Source: Culex pipiens pallens
Lineage: Eukaryota; Arthropoda; Insecta; Diptera; Culicidae
Reading direction: 5' to 3'
DNA length: 64,000 bases
Assembly: GCF_016801865.2 (NCBI RefSeq)
Contig: NC_068939.1
Location: 150,055,132-150,119,131 of the forward strand
The position numbers and the translations under genes are program-made. Shown here piece by piece: positions 45,534 through 57,868 of the stretch. Each line of letters opens with the position of its first letter. Position 1 is the stretch's first letter. A model generated the notes under the pieces. That model ran no database searches and was not told the DNA's origin. It saw only the letters and a list, made by a program, of their open reading frames with translations.

Positions 45534-46847
45534 CCCGAGCAGACGAAAATAACGTGCGAATAACATTTTTTGATATTTGAAAATACTAGGCCAACAACAT
45601 TTTATGTTATTTACATTAAGTTTTGTTATTCACCGTTGTGATTTATTTGTTATTGGATTATTATTGTAATAACAGACTAATAACATTTTGAGTTATTCTT
45701 CGAACAAATCTTTGTTATTCTTTTTGGTTATTTTAAAATCTAATCCGATAATCCCAATAACAATTAGAGTTATTTTCAAACAAAAAAAGTTCCCGGGCAG
45801 ACGATAATAACAAAATTCATGCCATTTCAATAACAAATACTGTTAAAATAACAAAAAGTGTAATGGAATCTTCTTGAAAAATCAATTTTTGCATAAGAGT
45901 TTAATAACAGTTTATGTTATCATAACAAAAATTGTTATTGGTTGGATATTGGTTGAAAGCCAAAACAACTTTGGAATAAAAAAAAAAGTTATTGAAGAAT
46001 ACCTCCAACTGTTATTGGGATGATCGAATTAGTTGTTTAAATAACACAAAATAATAACACATATTTGTTCGAAGAATAACTAATAATGTTATAAGTCTGA
46101 TATTACAATAACAATCCAGCAAAAAAAAATCATATTGACAAAAAACTAATCTTGTTATAAATAACATAAAATGTTATTGGCCAAGTATTTTCAAATATCA
46201 AAAAATGTTATTCCCATGTTATTCCGTCTGCTCAGGGACGGTAATAACAAAATTCATTTCAATAACAAATACTGTTAAAATATCAAAAAGTGTTATGGAA
46301 CCTTCTTGAAAAATCCATTTTTGCATAAGAGTTTAAAAACAGTTTATGTTATCATAACAAAATTGGATATTGGTCTGATATTTGTTAAAAGCCAAAACTA
46401 CCTTGGAATAACATTTTTTGTTATGGAAAAATAACTCCAACTGTTATTGGGATGATCGAATTAACAAAAAAGAATAACAAAGATTTGTTCAAAGAAAAAC
46501 TCAAAAAGTTATTAGACTGTTATAACAATAACAATCAAATAACAAAAAAAAATCATAACGGCGAATAACAAAATATTTTATAAATAACATAACATGTTAT
46601 TGGCCTAGCATTTTCAAATATCAAAAAATGTTATTTCCACGTTATTTCCGTCTGCTCGGGTTATTTCAAGCTGTTGTGGCTTTCAACCAATATCCGACCA
46701 ATTGCAAATTTTGTTATGATAACATAAACTGTTATTAAACTCTCATGCAAAAATGGATTTTGCAAGAATATTCCATAATACTTTTTGTTATTTTAACAGT
46801 ATTTGTTATTGAAATGGCATGAATTTTGTTATTACCGTCTGCCCGGG
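45534..46847. mobile_element. Nested cluster of CCCGRGCAGACGG MITEs
   Basis: The outer copy has its A end at 45534 (CCCGAGCAGACG) and B end at 46847 (CGTCTGCCCGGG). It is split at 45791/46661 by two inverted copies: 45792-46238 (B end first, A end CTGCTCAGGG) and 46239-46660 (B end truncated, A end CTGCTCGGG). The dinucleotide TT is repeated at the split. The family has about 20-bp terminal repeats and many internal GTTATT/AATAAC pairs, and no ORF. Confidence 0.8.
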
Positions 46848-46959
46848 AAGCCATTATGAATGTCCCGAAAACTATAAAAACTATTCGAGGAATCCCGAAT
46901 TTTCAAAAAAAAAGTTTCAAAAACTAAACATTAACATTTATTTATATATTTCAGGACAC
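46848..46959. other. Spacer
   Basis: Nothing recognised. Confidence 0.3.
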
Positions 46960-47800
46960 GTAAAAACTCTGCACAATCTTTTCCCGTGTCACAGCTTTAA
47001 GCACCGCCGCCCTCGACCTTGCACTTTTCATCGGCACCAGCCAAGACACTTTAGACGCAATAGCAGCTTGAGCAGCCAAAGAGCATTGGCACCACCAACA
47101 ACGACGCTGCAGCACACGTGTCAGTTCACCCTTAAGTACCACCCACCCCCAACCCCTTGTCTCTCTTGCTGCGCGTATCGCAATGAATCTAGGAGATATA
47201 CGACGACATGATGAGAAAACATAAATTATTTCACTGAAAACACATCGCAATTAGGGTGAAGTTTGTGTATTAAATGTATTATTCATTGCTGCTGCGAGCA
47301 GGTCCTGGCAGGGAGTGTGAAGAACTTGAGGAGGGGGACTTTGCCACACCGGCAATAATTTATTGCAATAAATTTTTAATTGCTTCACCCCCGACGCGCT
47401 TCCTCCCCCCACAAATAGAGGAATGTGCAACCAACCCACCCACCCCTCAATAGGCGGTGGCCGTAAGGACATCTCAAGGTAGAGCAGCGAGCTGTCACCG
47501 GACGCGTCGCGGCTGGGCCGATTCCGTTGGATTGTACGATTTATGGACGTTCGGTTCAATCGACCCAAAAGTGCGAAATGGAAATTCCATTCCACCGGCC
47601 GTCGTCGTCTGGAATGCTACAGGAAAAAGTGGCGCCGGTTGCGGAGGCGGGCCACTTTGCGCAGGGCTGCTGTTAATGGCAAGACAAATGAGTGCAATTG
47701 CCATCAATTAATTTGTGCCTGGGCAGGAATTTTTCTCTGATGAGCTCTGCGGGGCAGGTGCGGTGTGGCAAAGTACGTTCTCGTTGAAAATCTCGCTATT
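46960..47800. promoter_or_regulatory. GC-richer single-copy island, possible regulatory DNA
   Basis: This part lacks all repeat families of the window, has balanced composition, and contains homeodomain-type ATTA cores (for example CATCAATTAATTTG near 47702), an EcR-like or palindromic AT core (TTATTTATTGCAATAAAT, 47347), and C-runs. Several ORFs of 65-130 codons on both strands overlap one another, so none is convincing. A conserved intronic or intergenic enhancer is one reading, unproven. Confidence 0.3.
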
Positions 47801-48089
47801 TATTTAAAACCTAAAAAAATAAAAAGGAAAGAAAAATTAGTAATAAACAATTTACATAAACATAACTGTAAAGTAGCTAATTAGTAAAATTGATGTTATA
47901 AATTTTCAAAATTGCAATTGAATATTGAGCTGTTATTTAAAAAAAATCGATTTTATTAGTTAACTCATCTTTTATTGGGTAAATATGACCGATTCTGAGC
48001 ACTTGTTCGCCAAGCAGTCATTTTTTCATGTTGAACTTTGGATGGGTCTGATAATTTTCCATGTTTTCCCACTATTTGAACCACACAAA
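47801..48089. other. AT-rich spacer
   Basis: Nothing recognised. Confidence 0.3.
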
Positions 48090-48412
48090 AAATAGTAGTT
48101 TATGCAACAAGTTGCAAAAAGAGGATTTTTTCAGCACGAGTCGTACATTTATCCAACGAGGTTCACCGAGTTGGATAAATACGACGAGTGCTGAAAAAAT
48201 CAAGTTTTGCAACGAGTTCCATACAACATTTTTTGCAATTTCGAAAAACACCCATTGAGTGAAATTTTAAGTCGAATTTCATGTATTTTGTCAATAAAAA
48301 AGTAGAACTTTTCAGCATTTATTTTGGAAAGTGTTGCTATTCGATTCTGTTATTTTTGGTACAGAAAAGTAGGCTATTTCGTCGTTCAAGAATGACAGGA
48401 AAAGTAAGTAGT
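48090..48412. repeat. Hairpin repeat and hAT target repeat
   Basis: TTTTTTCAGCACGAGTCGT / ACGACGAGTGCTGAAAAAA enclose ATTTATCCAAC...GTTGGATAAAT: a long stem with a short loop, flanked by GCAACAAGTTGCAAAA and TTTTGCAACGAG. The same repeat continues to 48412 and resumes after the hAT-type element at 59596. Confidence 0.75.
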
Positions 48413-48420
48413 TTCACGAC

Positions 48421-51400
48421 CAGGGCTGAGCTGTAGGTTAGTCGAGGTTAGTCGTCGACTAACAAGTTCTTTAACAAAAATGTCGCCCTCCTTAAACCAT
48501 TTGGCGCCCTCAGCAGGGCCCAAGAGAAACTTTGCATTTTGCAAATTTGCCAAGTTGCCGATTTGTGCTGCGCCTTTTTGAAAAAGATAAAGCGCCCCCT
48601 CAGGAAGCCCCAGGGTGCCCAAAATGCCATTTTTGCAAATTAAAAAAAAAGAGCCTAAGGGAGATCAGGGCTGAGCTGTAGGTTAGTCGAGGTTAGTCGT
48701 CGACTAACAAGTTCTTTAACAAAAATGTCGCCCTCCTTAAACCATTTGGCGCCCTCAGCAGGGCCCAAGAGAAACTTTGCATTTTGCAAATTTGCCAAGT
48801 TGCCGATTTGTGCTGCGCCTTTTTGAAAAAGATAAAGCGCCCCCTCAGGAAGCCCCAGGGTGCCCAAAATGCCATTTTTGCAAATTAAAAAAAAAGAGCC
48901 TAAGGGAGATCAGGGCTGAGCTGTAGGTTAGTCGAGGTTAGTCGTCGACTAACAAGTTCTTTAACAAAAATGTCGCCCTCCTTAAACCATTTGGCGCCCT
49001 CAGCAGGGCCCAAGAGAAACTTTGCATTTTGCAAATTTGCCAAGTTGCCGATTTGTGCTGCGCCTTTTTGAAAAAGATAAAGCGCCCCCTCAGGAAGCCC
49101 CAGGGTGCCCAAAATGCCATTTTTGCAAATTAAAAAAAAAGAGCCTAAGGGAGATCAGGGCTGAGCTGTAGGTTAGTCGAGGTTAGTCGTCGACTAACAA
49201 GTTCTTTAACAAAAATGTCGCCCTCCTTAAACCATTTGGCGCCCTCAGCAGGGCCCAAGAGAAACTTTGCATTTTGCAAATTTGCCAAGTTGCCGATTTG
49301 TGCTGCGCCTTTTTGAAAAAGATAAAGCGCCCCCTCAGGAAGCCCCAGGGTGCCCAAAATGCCATTTTTGCAAATTAAAAAAAAAGAGCCTAAGGGAGAT
49401 CAGGGCTGAGCTGTAGGTTAGTCGAGGTTAGTCGTCGACTAACAAGTTCTTTAACAAAAATGTCGCCCTCCTTAAACCATTTGGCGCCCTCAGCAGGGCC
49501 CAAGAGAAACTTTGCATTTTGCAAATTTGCCAAGTTGCCGATTTGTGCTGCGCCTTTTTGAAAAAGATAAAGCGCCCCCTCAGGAAGCCCCAGGGTGCCC
49601 AAAATGCCATTTTTGCAAATTAAAAAAAAAGAGCCTAAGGGAGATCAGGGCTGAGCTGTAGGTTAGTCGAGGTTAGTCGTCGACTAACAAGTTCTTTAAC
49701 AAAAATGTCGCCCTCCTTAAACCATTTGGCGCCCTCAGCAGGGCCCAAGAGAAACTTTGCATTTTGCAAATTTGCCAAGTTGCCGATTTGTGCTGCGCCT
49801 TTTTGAAAAAGATAAAGCGCCCCCTCAGGAAGCCCCAGGGTGCCCAAAATGCCATTTTTGCAAATTAAAAAAAAAGAGCCTAAGGGAGATCAGGGCTGAG
49901 CTGTAGGTTAGTCGAGGTTAGTCGTCGACTAACAAGTTCTTTAACAAAAATGTCGCCCTCCTTAAACCATTTGGCGCCCTCAGCAGGGCCCAAGAGAAAC
50001 TTTGCATTTTGCAAATTTGCCAAGTTGCCGATTTGTGCTGCGCCTTTTTGAAAAAGATAAAGCGCCCCCTCAGGAAGCCCCAGGGTGCCCAAAATGCCAT
50101 TTTTGCAAATTAAAAAAAAAGAGCCTAAGGGAGATCAGGGCTGAGCTGTAGGTTAGTCGAGGTTAGTCGTCGACTAACAAGTTCTTTAACAAAAATGTCG
50201 CCCTCCTTAAACCATTTGGCGCCCTCAGCAGGGCCCAAGAGAAACTTTGCATTTTGCAAATTTGCCAAGTTGCCGATTTGTGCTGCGCCTTTTTGAAAAA
50301 GATAAAGCGCCCCCTCAGGAAGCCCCAGGGTGCCCAAAATGCCATTTTTGCAAATTAAAAAAAAAGAGCCTAAGGGAGATCAGGGCTGAGCTGTAGGTTA
50401 GTCGAGGTTAGTCGTCGACTAACAAGTTCTTTAACAAAAATGTCGCCCTCCTTAAACCATTTGGCGCCCTCAGCAGGGCCCAAGAGAAACTTTGCATTTT
50501 GCAAATTTGCCAAGTTGCCGATTTGTGCTGCGCCTTTTTGAAAAAGATAAAGCGCCCCCTCAGGAAGCCCCAGGGTGCCCAAAATGCCATTTTTGCAAAT
50601 TAAAAAAAAAGAGCCTAAGGGAGATCAGGGCTGAGCTGTAGGTTAGTCGAGGTTAGTCGTCGACTAACAAGTTCTTTAACAAAAATGTCGCCCTCCTTAA
50701 ACCATTTGGCGCCCTCAGCAGGGCCCAAGAGAAACTTTGCATTTTGCAAATTTGCCAAGTTGCCGATTTGTGCTGCGCCTTTTTGAAAAAGATAAAGCGC
50801 CCCCTCAGGAAGCCCCAGGGTGCCCAAAATGCCATTTTTGCAAATTAAAAAAAAAGAGCCTAAGGGAGATCAGGGCTGAGCTGTAGGTTAGTCGAGGTTA
50901 GTCGTCGACTAACAAGTTCTTTAACAAAAATGTCGCCCTCCTTAAACCATTTGGCGCCCTCAGCAGGGCCCAAGAGAAACTTTGCATTTTGCAAATTTGC
51001 CAAGTTGCCGATTTGTGCTGCGCCTTTTTGAAAAAGATAAAGCGCCCCCTCAGGAAGCCCCAGGGTGCCCAAAATGCCATTTTTGCAAATTAAAAAAAAA
51101 GAGCCTAAGGGAGATCAGGGCTGAGCTGTAGGTTAGTCGAGGTTAGTCGTCGACTAACAAGTTCTTTAACAAAAATGTCGCCCTCCTTAAACCATTTGGC
51201 GCCCTCAGCAGGGCCCAAGAGAAACTTTGCATTTTGCAAATTTGCCAAGTTGCCGATTTGTGCTGCGCCTTTTTGAAAAAGATAAAGCGCCCCCTCAGGA
51301 AGCCCCAGGGTGCCCAAAATGCCATTTTTGCAAATTAAAAAAAAAGAGCCTAAGGGAGATCAGGGCTGAGCTGTAGGTTAGTCGAGGTTAGTCGTCGACT

Positions 51401-54400
51401 AACAAGTTCTTTAACAAAAATGTCGCCCTCCTTAAACCATTTGGCGCCCTCAGCAGGGCCCAAGAGAAACTTTGCATTTTGCAAATTTGCCAAGTTGCCG
51501 ATTTGTGCTGCGCCTTTTTGAAAAAGATAAAGCGCCCCCTCAGGAAGCCCCAGGGTGCCCAAAATGCCATTTTTGCAAATTAAAAAAAAAGAGCCTAAGG
51601 GAGATCAGGGCTGAGCTGTAGGTTAGTCGAGGTTAGTCGTCGACTAACAAGTTCTTTAACAAAAATGTCGCCCTCCTTAAACCATTTGGCGCCCTCAGCA
51701 GGGCCCAAGAGAAACTTTGCATTTTGCAAATTTGCCAAGTTGCCGATTTGTGCTGCGCCTTTTTGAAAAAGATAAAGCGCCCCCTCAGGAAGCCCCAGGG
51801 TGCCCAAAATGCCATTTTTGCAAATTAAAAAAAAAGAGCCTAAGGGAGATCAGGGCTGAGCTGTAGGTTAGTCGAGGTTAGTCGTCGACTAACAAGTTCT
51901 TTAACAAAAATGTCGCCCTCCTTAAACCATTTGGCGCCCTCAGCAGGGCCCAAGAGAAACTTTGCATTTTGCAAATTTGCCAAGTTGCCGATTTGTGCTG
52001 CGCCTTTTTGAAAAAGATAAAGCGCCCCCTCAGGAAGCCCCAGGGTGCCCAAAATGCCATTTTTGCAAATTAAAAAAAAAGAGCCTAAGGGAGATCAGGG
52101 CTGAGCTGTAGGTTAGTCGAGGTTAGTCGTCGACTAACAAGTTCTTTAACAAAAATGTCGCCCTCCTTAAACCATTTGGCGCCCTCAGCAGGGCCCAAGA
52201 GAAACTTTGCATTTTGCAAATTTGCCAAGTTGCCGATTTGTGCTGCGCCTTTTTGAAAAAGATAAAGCGCCCCCTCAGGAAGCCCCAGGGTGCCCAAAAT
52301 GCCATTTTTGCAAATTAAAAAAAAAGAGCCTAAGGGAGATCAGGGCTGAGCTGTAGGTTAGTCGAGGTTAGTCGTCGACTAACAAGTTCTTTAACAAAAA
52401 TGTCGCCCTCCTTAAACCATTTGGCGCCCTCAGCAGGGCCCAAGAGAAACTTTGCATTTTGCAAATTTGCCAAGTTGCCGATTTGTGCTGCGCCTTTTTG
52501 AAAAAGATAAAGCGCCCCCTCAGGAAGCCCCAGGGTGCCCAAAATGCCATTTTTGCAAATTAAAAAAAAAGAGCCTAAGGGAGATCAGGGCTGAGCTGTA
52601 GGTTAGTCGAGGTTAGTCGTCGACTAACAAGTTCTTTAACAAAAATGTCGCCCTCCTTAAACCATTTGGCGCCCTCAGCAGGGCCCAAGAGAAACTTTGC
52701 ATTTTGCAAATTTGCCAAGTTGCCGATTTGTGCTGCGCCTTTTTGAAAAAGATAAAGCGCCCCCTCAGGAAGCCCCAGGGTGCCCAAAATGCCATTTTTG
52801 CAAATTAAAAAAAAAGAGCCTAAGGGAGATCAGGGCTGAGCTGTAGGTTAGTCGAGGTTAGTCGTCGACTAACAAGTTCTTTAACAAAAATGTCGCCCTC
52901 CTTAAACCATTTGGCGCCCTCAGCAGGGCCCAAGAGAAACTTTGCATTTTGCAAATTTGCCAAGTTGCCGATTTGTGCTGCGCCTTTTTGAAAAAGATAA
53001 AGCGCCCCCTCAGGAAGCCCCAGGGTGCCCAAAATGCCATTTTTGCAAATTAAAAAAAAAGAGCCTAAGGGAGATCAGGGCTGAGCTGTAGGTTAGTCGA
53101 GGTTAGTCGTCGACTAACAAGTTCTTTAACAAAAATGTCGCCCTCCTTAAACCATTTGGCGCCCTCAGCAGGGCCCAAGAGAAACTTTGCATTTTGCAAA
53201 TTTGCCAAGTTGCCGATTTGTGCTGCGCCTTTTTGAAAAAGATAAAGCGCCCCCTCAGGAAGCCCCAGGGTGCCCAAAATGCCATTTTTGCAAATTAAAA
53301 AAAAGAGCCTAAGGGAGATCAGGGCTGAGCTGTAGGTTAGTCGAGGTTAGTCGTCGACTAACAAGTTCTTTAACAAAAATGTCGCCCTCCTTAAACCATT
53401 TGGCGCCCTCAGCAGGGCCCAAGAGAAACTTTGCATTTTGCAAATTTGCCAAGTTGCCGATTTGTGCTGCGCCTTTTTGAAAAAGATAAAGCGCCCCCTC
53501 AGGAAGCCCCAGGGTGCCCAAAATGCCATTTTTGCAAATTAAAAAAAAAGAGCCTAAGGGAGATCAGGGCTGAGCTGTAGGTTAGTCGAGGTTAGTCGTC
53601 GACTAACAAGTTCTTTAACAAAAATGTCGCCCTCCTTAAACCATTTGGCGCCCTCAGCAGGGCCCAAGAGAAACTTTGCATTTTGCAAATTTGCCAAGTT
53701 GCCGATTTGTGCTGCGCCTTTTTGAAAAAGATAAAGCGCCCCCTCAGGAAGCCCCAGGGTGCCCAAAATGCCATTTTTGCAAATTAAAAAAAAGAGCCTA
53801 AGGGAGATCAGGGCTGAGCTGTAGGTTAGTCGAGGTTAGTCGTCGACTAACAAGTTCTTTAACAAAAATGTCGCCCTCCTTAAACCATTTGGCGCCCTCA
53901 GCAGGGCCCAAGAGAAACTTTGCATTTTGCAAATTTGCCAAGTTGCCGATTTGTGCTGCGCCTTTTTGAAAAAGATAAAGCGCCCCCTCAGGAAGCCCCA
54001 GGGTGCCCAAAATGCCATTTTTGCAAATTAAAAAAAAAGAGCCTAAGGGAGATCAGGGCTGAGCTGTAGGTTAGTCGAGGTTAGTCGTCGACTAACAAGT
54101 TCTTTAACAAAAATGTCGCCCTCCTTAAACCATTTGGCGCCCTCAGCAGGGCCCAAGAGAAACTTTGCATTTTGCAAATTTGCCAAGTTGCCGATTTGTG
54201 CTGCGCCTTTTTGAAAAAGATAAAGCGCCCCCTCAGGAAGCCCCAGGGTGCCCAAAATGCCATTTTTGCAAATTAAAAAAAAAGAGCCTAAGGGAGATCA
54301 GGGCTGAGCTGTAGGTTAGTCGAGGTTAGTCGTCGACTAACAAGTTCTTTAACAAAAATGTCGCCCTCCTTAAACCATTTGGCGCCCTCAGCAGGGCCCA

Positions 54401-57400
54401 AGAGAAACTTTGCATTTTGCAAATTTGCCAAGTTGCCGATTTGTGCTGCGCCTTTTTGAAAAAGATAAAGCGCCCCCTCAGGAAGCCCCAGGGTGCCCAA
54501 AATGCCATTTTTGCAAATTAAAAAAAAAGAGCCTAAGGGAGATCAGGGCTGAGCTGTAGGTTAGTCGAGGTTAGTCGTCGACTAACAAGTTCTTTAACAA
54601 AAATGTCGCCCTCCTTAAACCATTTGGCGCCCTCAGCAGGGCCCAAGAGAAACTTTGCATTTTGCAAATTTGCCAAGTTGCCGATTTGTGCTGCGCCTTT
54701 TTGAAAAAGATAAAGCGCCCCCTCAGGAAGCCCCAGGGTGCCCAAAATGCCATTTTTGCAAATTAAAAAAAAAGAGCCTAAGGGAGATCAGGGCTGAGCT
54801 GTAGGTTAGTCGAGGTTAGTCGTCGACTAACAAGTTCTTTAACAAAAATGTCGCCCTCCTTAAACCATTTGGCGCCCTCAGCAGGGCCCAAGAGAAACTT
54901 TGCATTTTGCAAATTTGCCAAGTTGCCGATTTGTGCTGCGCCTTTTTGAAAAAGATAAAGCGCCCCCTCAGGAAGCCCCAGGGTGCCCAAAATGCCATTT
55001 TTGCAAATTAAAAAAAAAGAGCCTAAGGGAGATCAGGGCTGAGCTGTAGGTTAGTCGAGGTTAGTCGTCGACTAACAAGTTCTTTAACAAAAATGTCGCC
55101 CTCCTTAAACCATTTGGCGCCCTCAGCAGGGCCCAAGAGAAACTTTGCATTTTGCAAATTTGCCAAGTTGCCGATTTGTGCTGCGCCTTTTTGAAAAAGA
55201 TAAAGCGCCCCCTCAGGAAGCCCCAGGGTGCCCAAAATGCCATTTTTGCAAATTAAAAAAAAAGAGCCTAAGGGAGATCAGGGCTGAGCTGTAGGTTAGT
55301 CGAGGTTAGTCGTCGACTAACAAGTTCTTTAACAAAAATGTCGCCCTCCTTAAACCATTTGGCGCCCTCAGCAGGGCCCAAGAGAAACTTTGCATTTTGC
55401 AAATTTGCCAAGTTGCCGATTTGTGCTGCGCCTTTTTGAAAAAGATAAAGCGCCCCCTCAGGAAGCCCCAGGGTGCCCAAAATGCCATTTTTGCAAATTA
55501 AAAAAAAAAGAGCCTAAGGGAGATCAGGGCTGAGCTGTAGGTTAGTCGAGGTTAGTCGTCGACTAACAAGTTCTTTAACAAAAATGTCGCCCTCCTTAAA
55601 CCATTTGGCGCCCTCAGCAGGGCCCAAGAGAAACTTTGCATTTTGCAAATTTGCCAAGTTGCCGATTTGTGCTGCGCCTTTTTGAAAAAGATAAAGCGCC
55701 CCCTCAGGAAGCCCCAGGGTGCCCAAAATGCCATTTTTGCAAATTAAAAAAAAAGAGCCTAAGGGAGATCAGGGCTGAGCTGTAGGTTAGTCGAGGTTAG
55801 TCGTCGACTAACAAGTTCTTTAACAAAAATGTCGCCCTCCTTAAACCATTTGGCGCCCTCAGCAGGGCCCAAGAGAAACTTTGCATTTTGCAAATTTGCC
55901 AAGTTGCCGATTTGTGCTGCGCCTTTTTGAAAAAGATAAAGCGCCCCCTCAGGAAGCCCCAGGGTGCCCAAAATGCCATTTTTGCAAATTAAAAAAAAAG
56001 AGCCTAAGGGAGATCAGGGCTGAGCTGTAGGTTAGTCGAGGTTAGTCGTCGACTAACAAGTTCTTTAACAAAAATGTCGCCCTCCTTAAACCATTTGGCG
56101 CCCTCAGCAGGGCCCAAGAGAAACTTTGCATTTTGCAAATTTGCCAAGTTGCCGATTTGTGCTGCGCCTTTTTGAAAAAGATAAAGCGCCCCCTCAGGAA
56201 GCCCCAGGGTGCCCAAAATGCCATTTTTGCAAATTAAAAAAAAAGAGCCTAAGGGAGATCAGGGCTGAGCTGTAGGTTAGTCGAGGTTAGTCGTCGACTA
56301 ACAAGTTCTTTAACAAAAATGTCGCCCTCCTTAAACCATTTGGCGCCCTCAGCAGGGCCCAAGAGAAACTTTGCATTTTGCAAATTTGCCAAGTTGCCGA
56401 TTTGTGCTGCGCCTTTTTGAAAAAGATAAAGCGCCCCCTCAGGAAGCCCCAGGGTGCCCAAAATGCCATTTTTGCAAATTAAAAAAAAAGAGCCTAAGGG
56501 AGATCAGGGCTGAGCTGTAGGTTAGTCGAGGTTAGTCGTCGACTAACAAGTTCTTTAACAAAAATGTCGCCCTCCTTAAACCATTTGGCGCCCTCAGCAG
56601 GGCCCAAGAGAAACTTTGCATTTTGCAAATTTGCCAAGTTGCCGATTTGTGCTGCGCCTTTTTGAAAAAGATAAAGCGCCCCCTCAGGAAGCCCCAGGGT
56701 GCCCAAAATGCCATTTTTGCAAATTAAAAAAAAAGAGCCTAAGGGAGATCAGGGCTGAGCTGTAGGTTAGTCGAGGTTAGTCGTCGACTAACAAGTTCTT
56801 TAACAAAAATGTCGCCCTCCTTAAACCATTTGGCGCCCTCAGCAGGGCCCAAGAGAAACTTTGCATTTTGCAAATTTGCCAAGTTGCCGATTTGTGCTGC
56901 GCCTTTTTGAAAAAGATAAAGCGCCCCCTCAGGAAGCCCCAGGGTGCCCAAAATGCCATTTTTGCAAATTAAAAAAAAAGAGCCTAAGGGAGATCAGGGC
57001 TGAGCTGTAGGTTAGTCGAGGTTAGTCGTCGACTAACAAGTTCTTTAACAAAAATGTCGCCCTCCTTAAACCATTTGGCGCCCTCAGCAGGGCCCAAGAG
57101 AAACTTTGCATTTTGCAAATTTGCCAAGTTGCCGATTTGTGCTGCGCCTTTTTGAAAAAGATAAAGCGCCCCCTCAGGAAGCCCCAGGGTGCCCAAAATG
57201 CCATTTTTGCAAATTAAAAAAAAAGAGCCTAAGGGAGATCAGGGCTGAGCTGTAGGTTAGTCGAGGTTAGTCGTCGACTAACAAGTTCTTTAACAAAAAT
57301 GTCGCCCTCCTTAAACCATTTGGCGCCCTCAGCAGGGCCCAAGAGAAACTTTGCATTTTGCAAATTTGCCAAGTTGCCGATTTGTGCTGCGCCTTTTTGA

Positions 57401-57868
57401 AAAAGATAAAGCGCCCCCTCAGGAAGCCCCAGGGTGCCCAAAATGCCATTTTTGCAAATTAAAAAAAAAGAGCCTAAGGGAGATCAGGGCTGAGCTGTAG
57501 GTTAGTCGAGGTTAGTCGTCGACTAACAAGTTCTTTAACAAAAATGTCGCCCTCCTTAAACCATTTGGCGCCCTCAGCAGGGCCCAAGAGAAACTTTGCA
57601 TTTTGCAAATTTGCCAAGTTGCCGATTTGTGCTGCGCCTTTTTGAAAAAGATAAAGCGCCCCCTCAGGAAGCCCCAGGGTGCCCAAAATGCCATTTTTGC
57701 AAATTAAAAAAAAAGAGCCTAAGGGAGATCAGGGCTGAGCTGTAGGTTAGTCGAGGTTAGTCGTCGACTAACAAGTTCTTTAACAAAAATGTCGCCCTCC
57801 TTAAACCATTTGGCGCCCTCAGCAGGGCCCAAGAGAAACTTTGCATTTTGCAAATTTGCTAAGTTGCC
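48421..57868 (+). repeat. 245-bp satellite, 38 full units plus one partial
   Basis: Unit starts (CAGGGCTGAG) step by 245 bp from 48421 to 57730. Only three units differ in length, by one A in the A-run before GAGCCTAAGG (near 53300, 53790 and 55505). I saw no other difference between full units. Each unit has the 15-bp hAT terminus, then GTTAGTCG direct and inverted copies (GTTAGTCGTCGACTAAC is a 17-bp palindrome). Repeated 60- and 70-codon minus-strand ORFs are incidental. Unit 39 diverges at about 57858. Confidence 0.97.

Noticed and set aside
46819..47740. Cluster of 65-130-codon ORFs on both strands
   Set aside because: They overlap in several frames in a GC-richer island, where longer chance ORFs are expected.
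48386..57694. About 76 repeated minus-strand ORFs of 60 and 70 codons
   Set aside because: Two incidental frames per 245-bp satellite unit; no separate evidence of coding.
48421..57868. CRISPR-like array
   Set aside because: Units are contiguous direct repeats without variable spacers, in a eukaryotic context.
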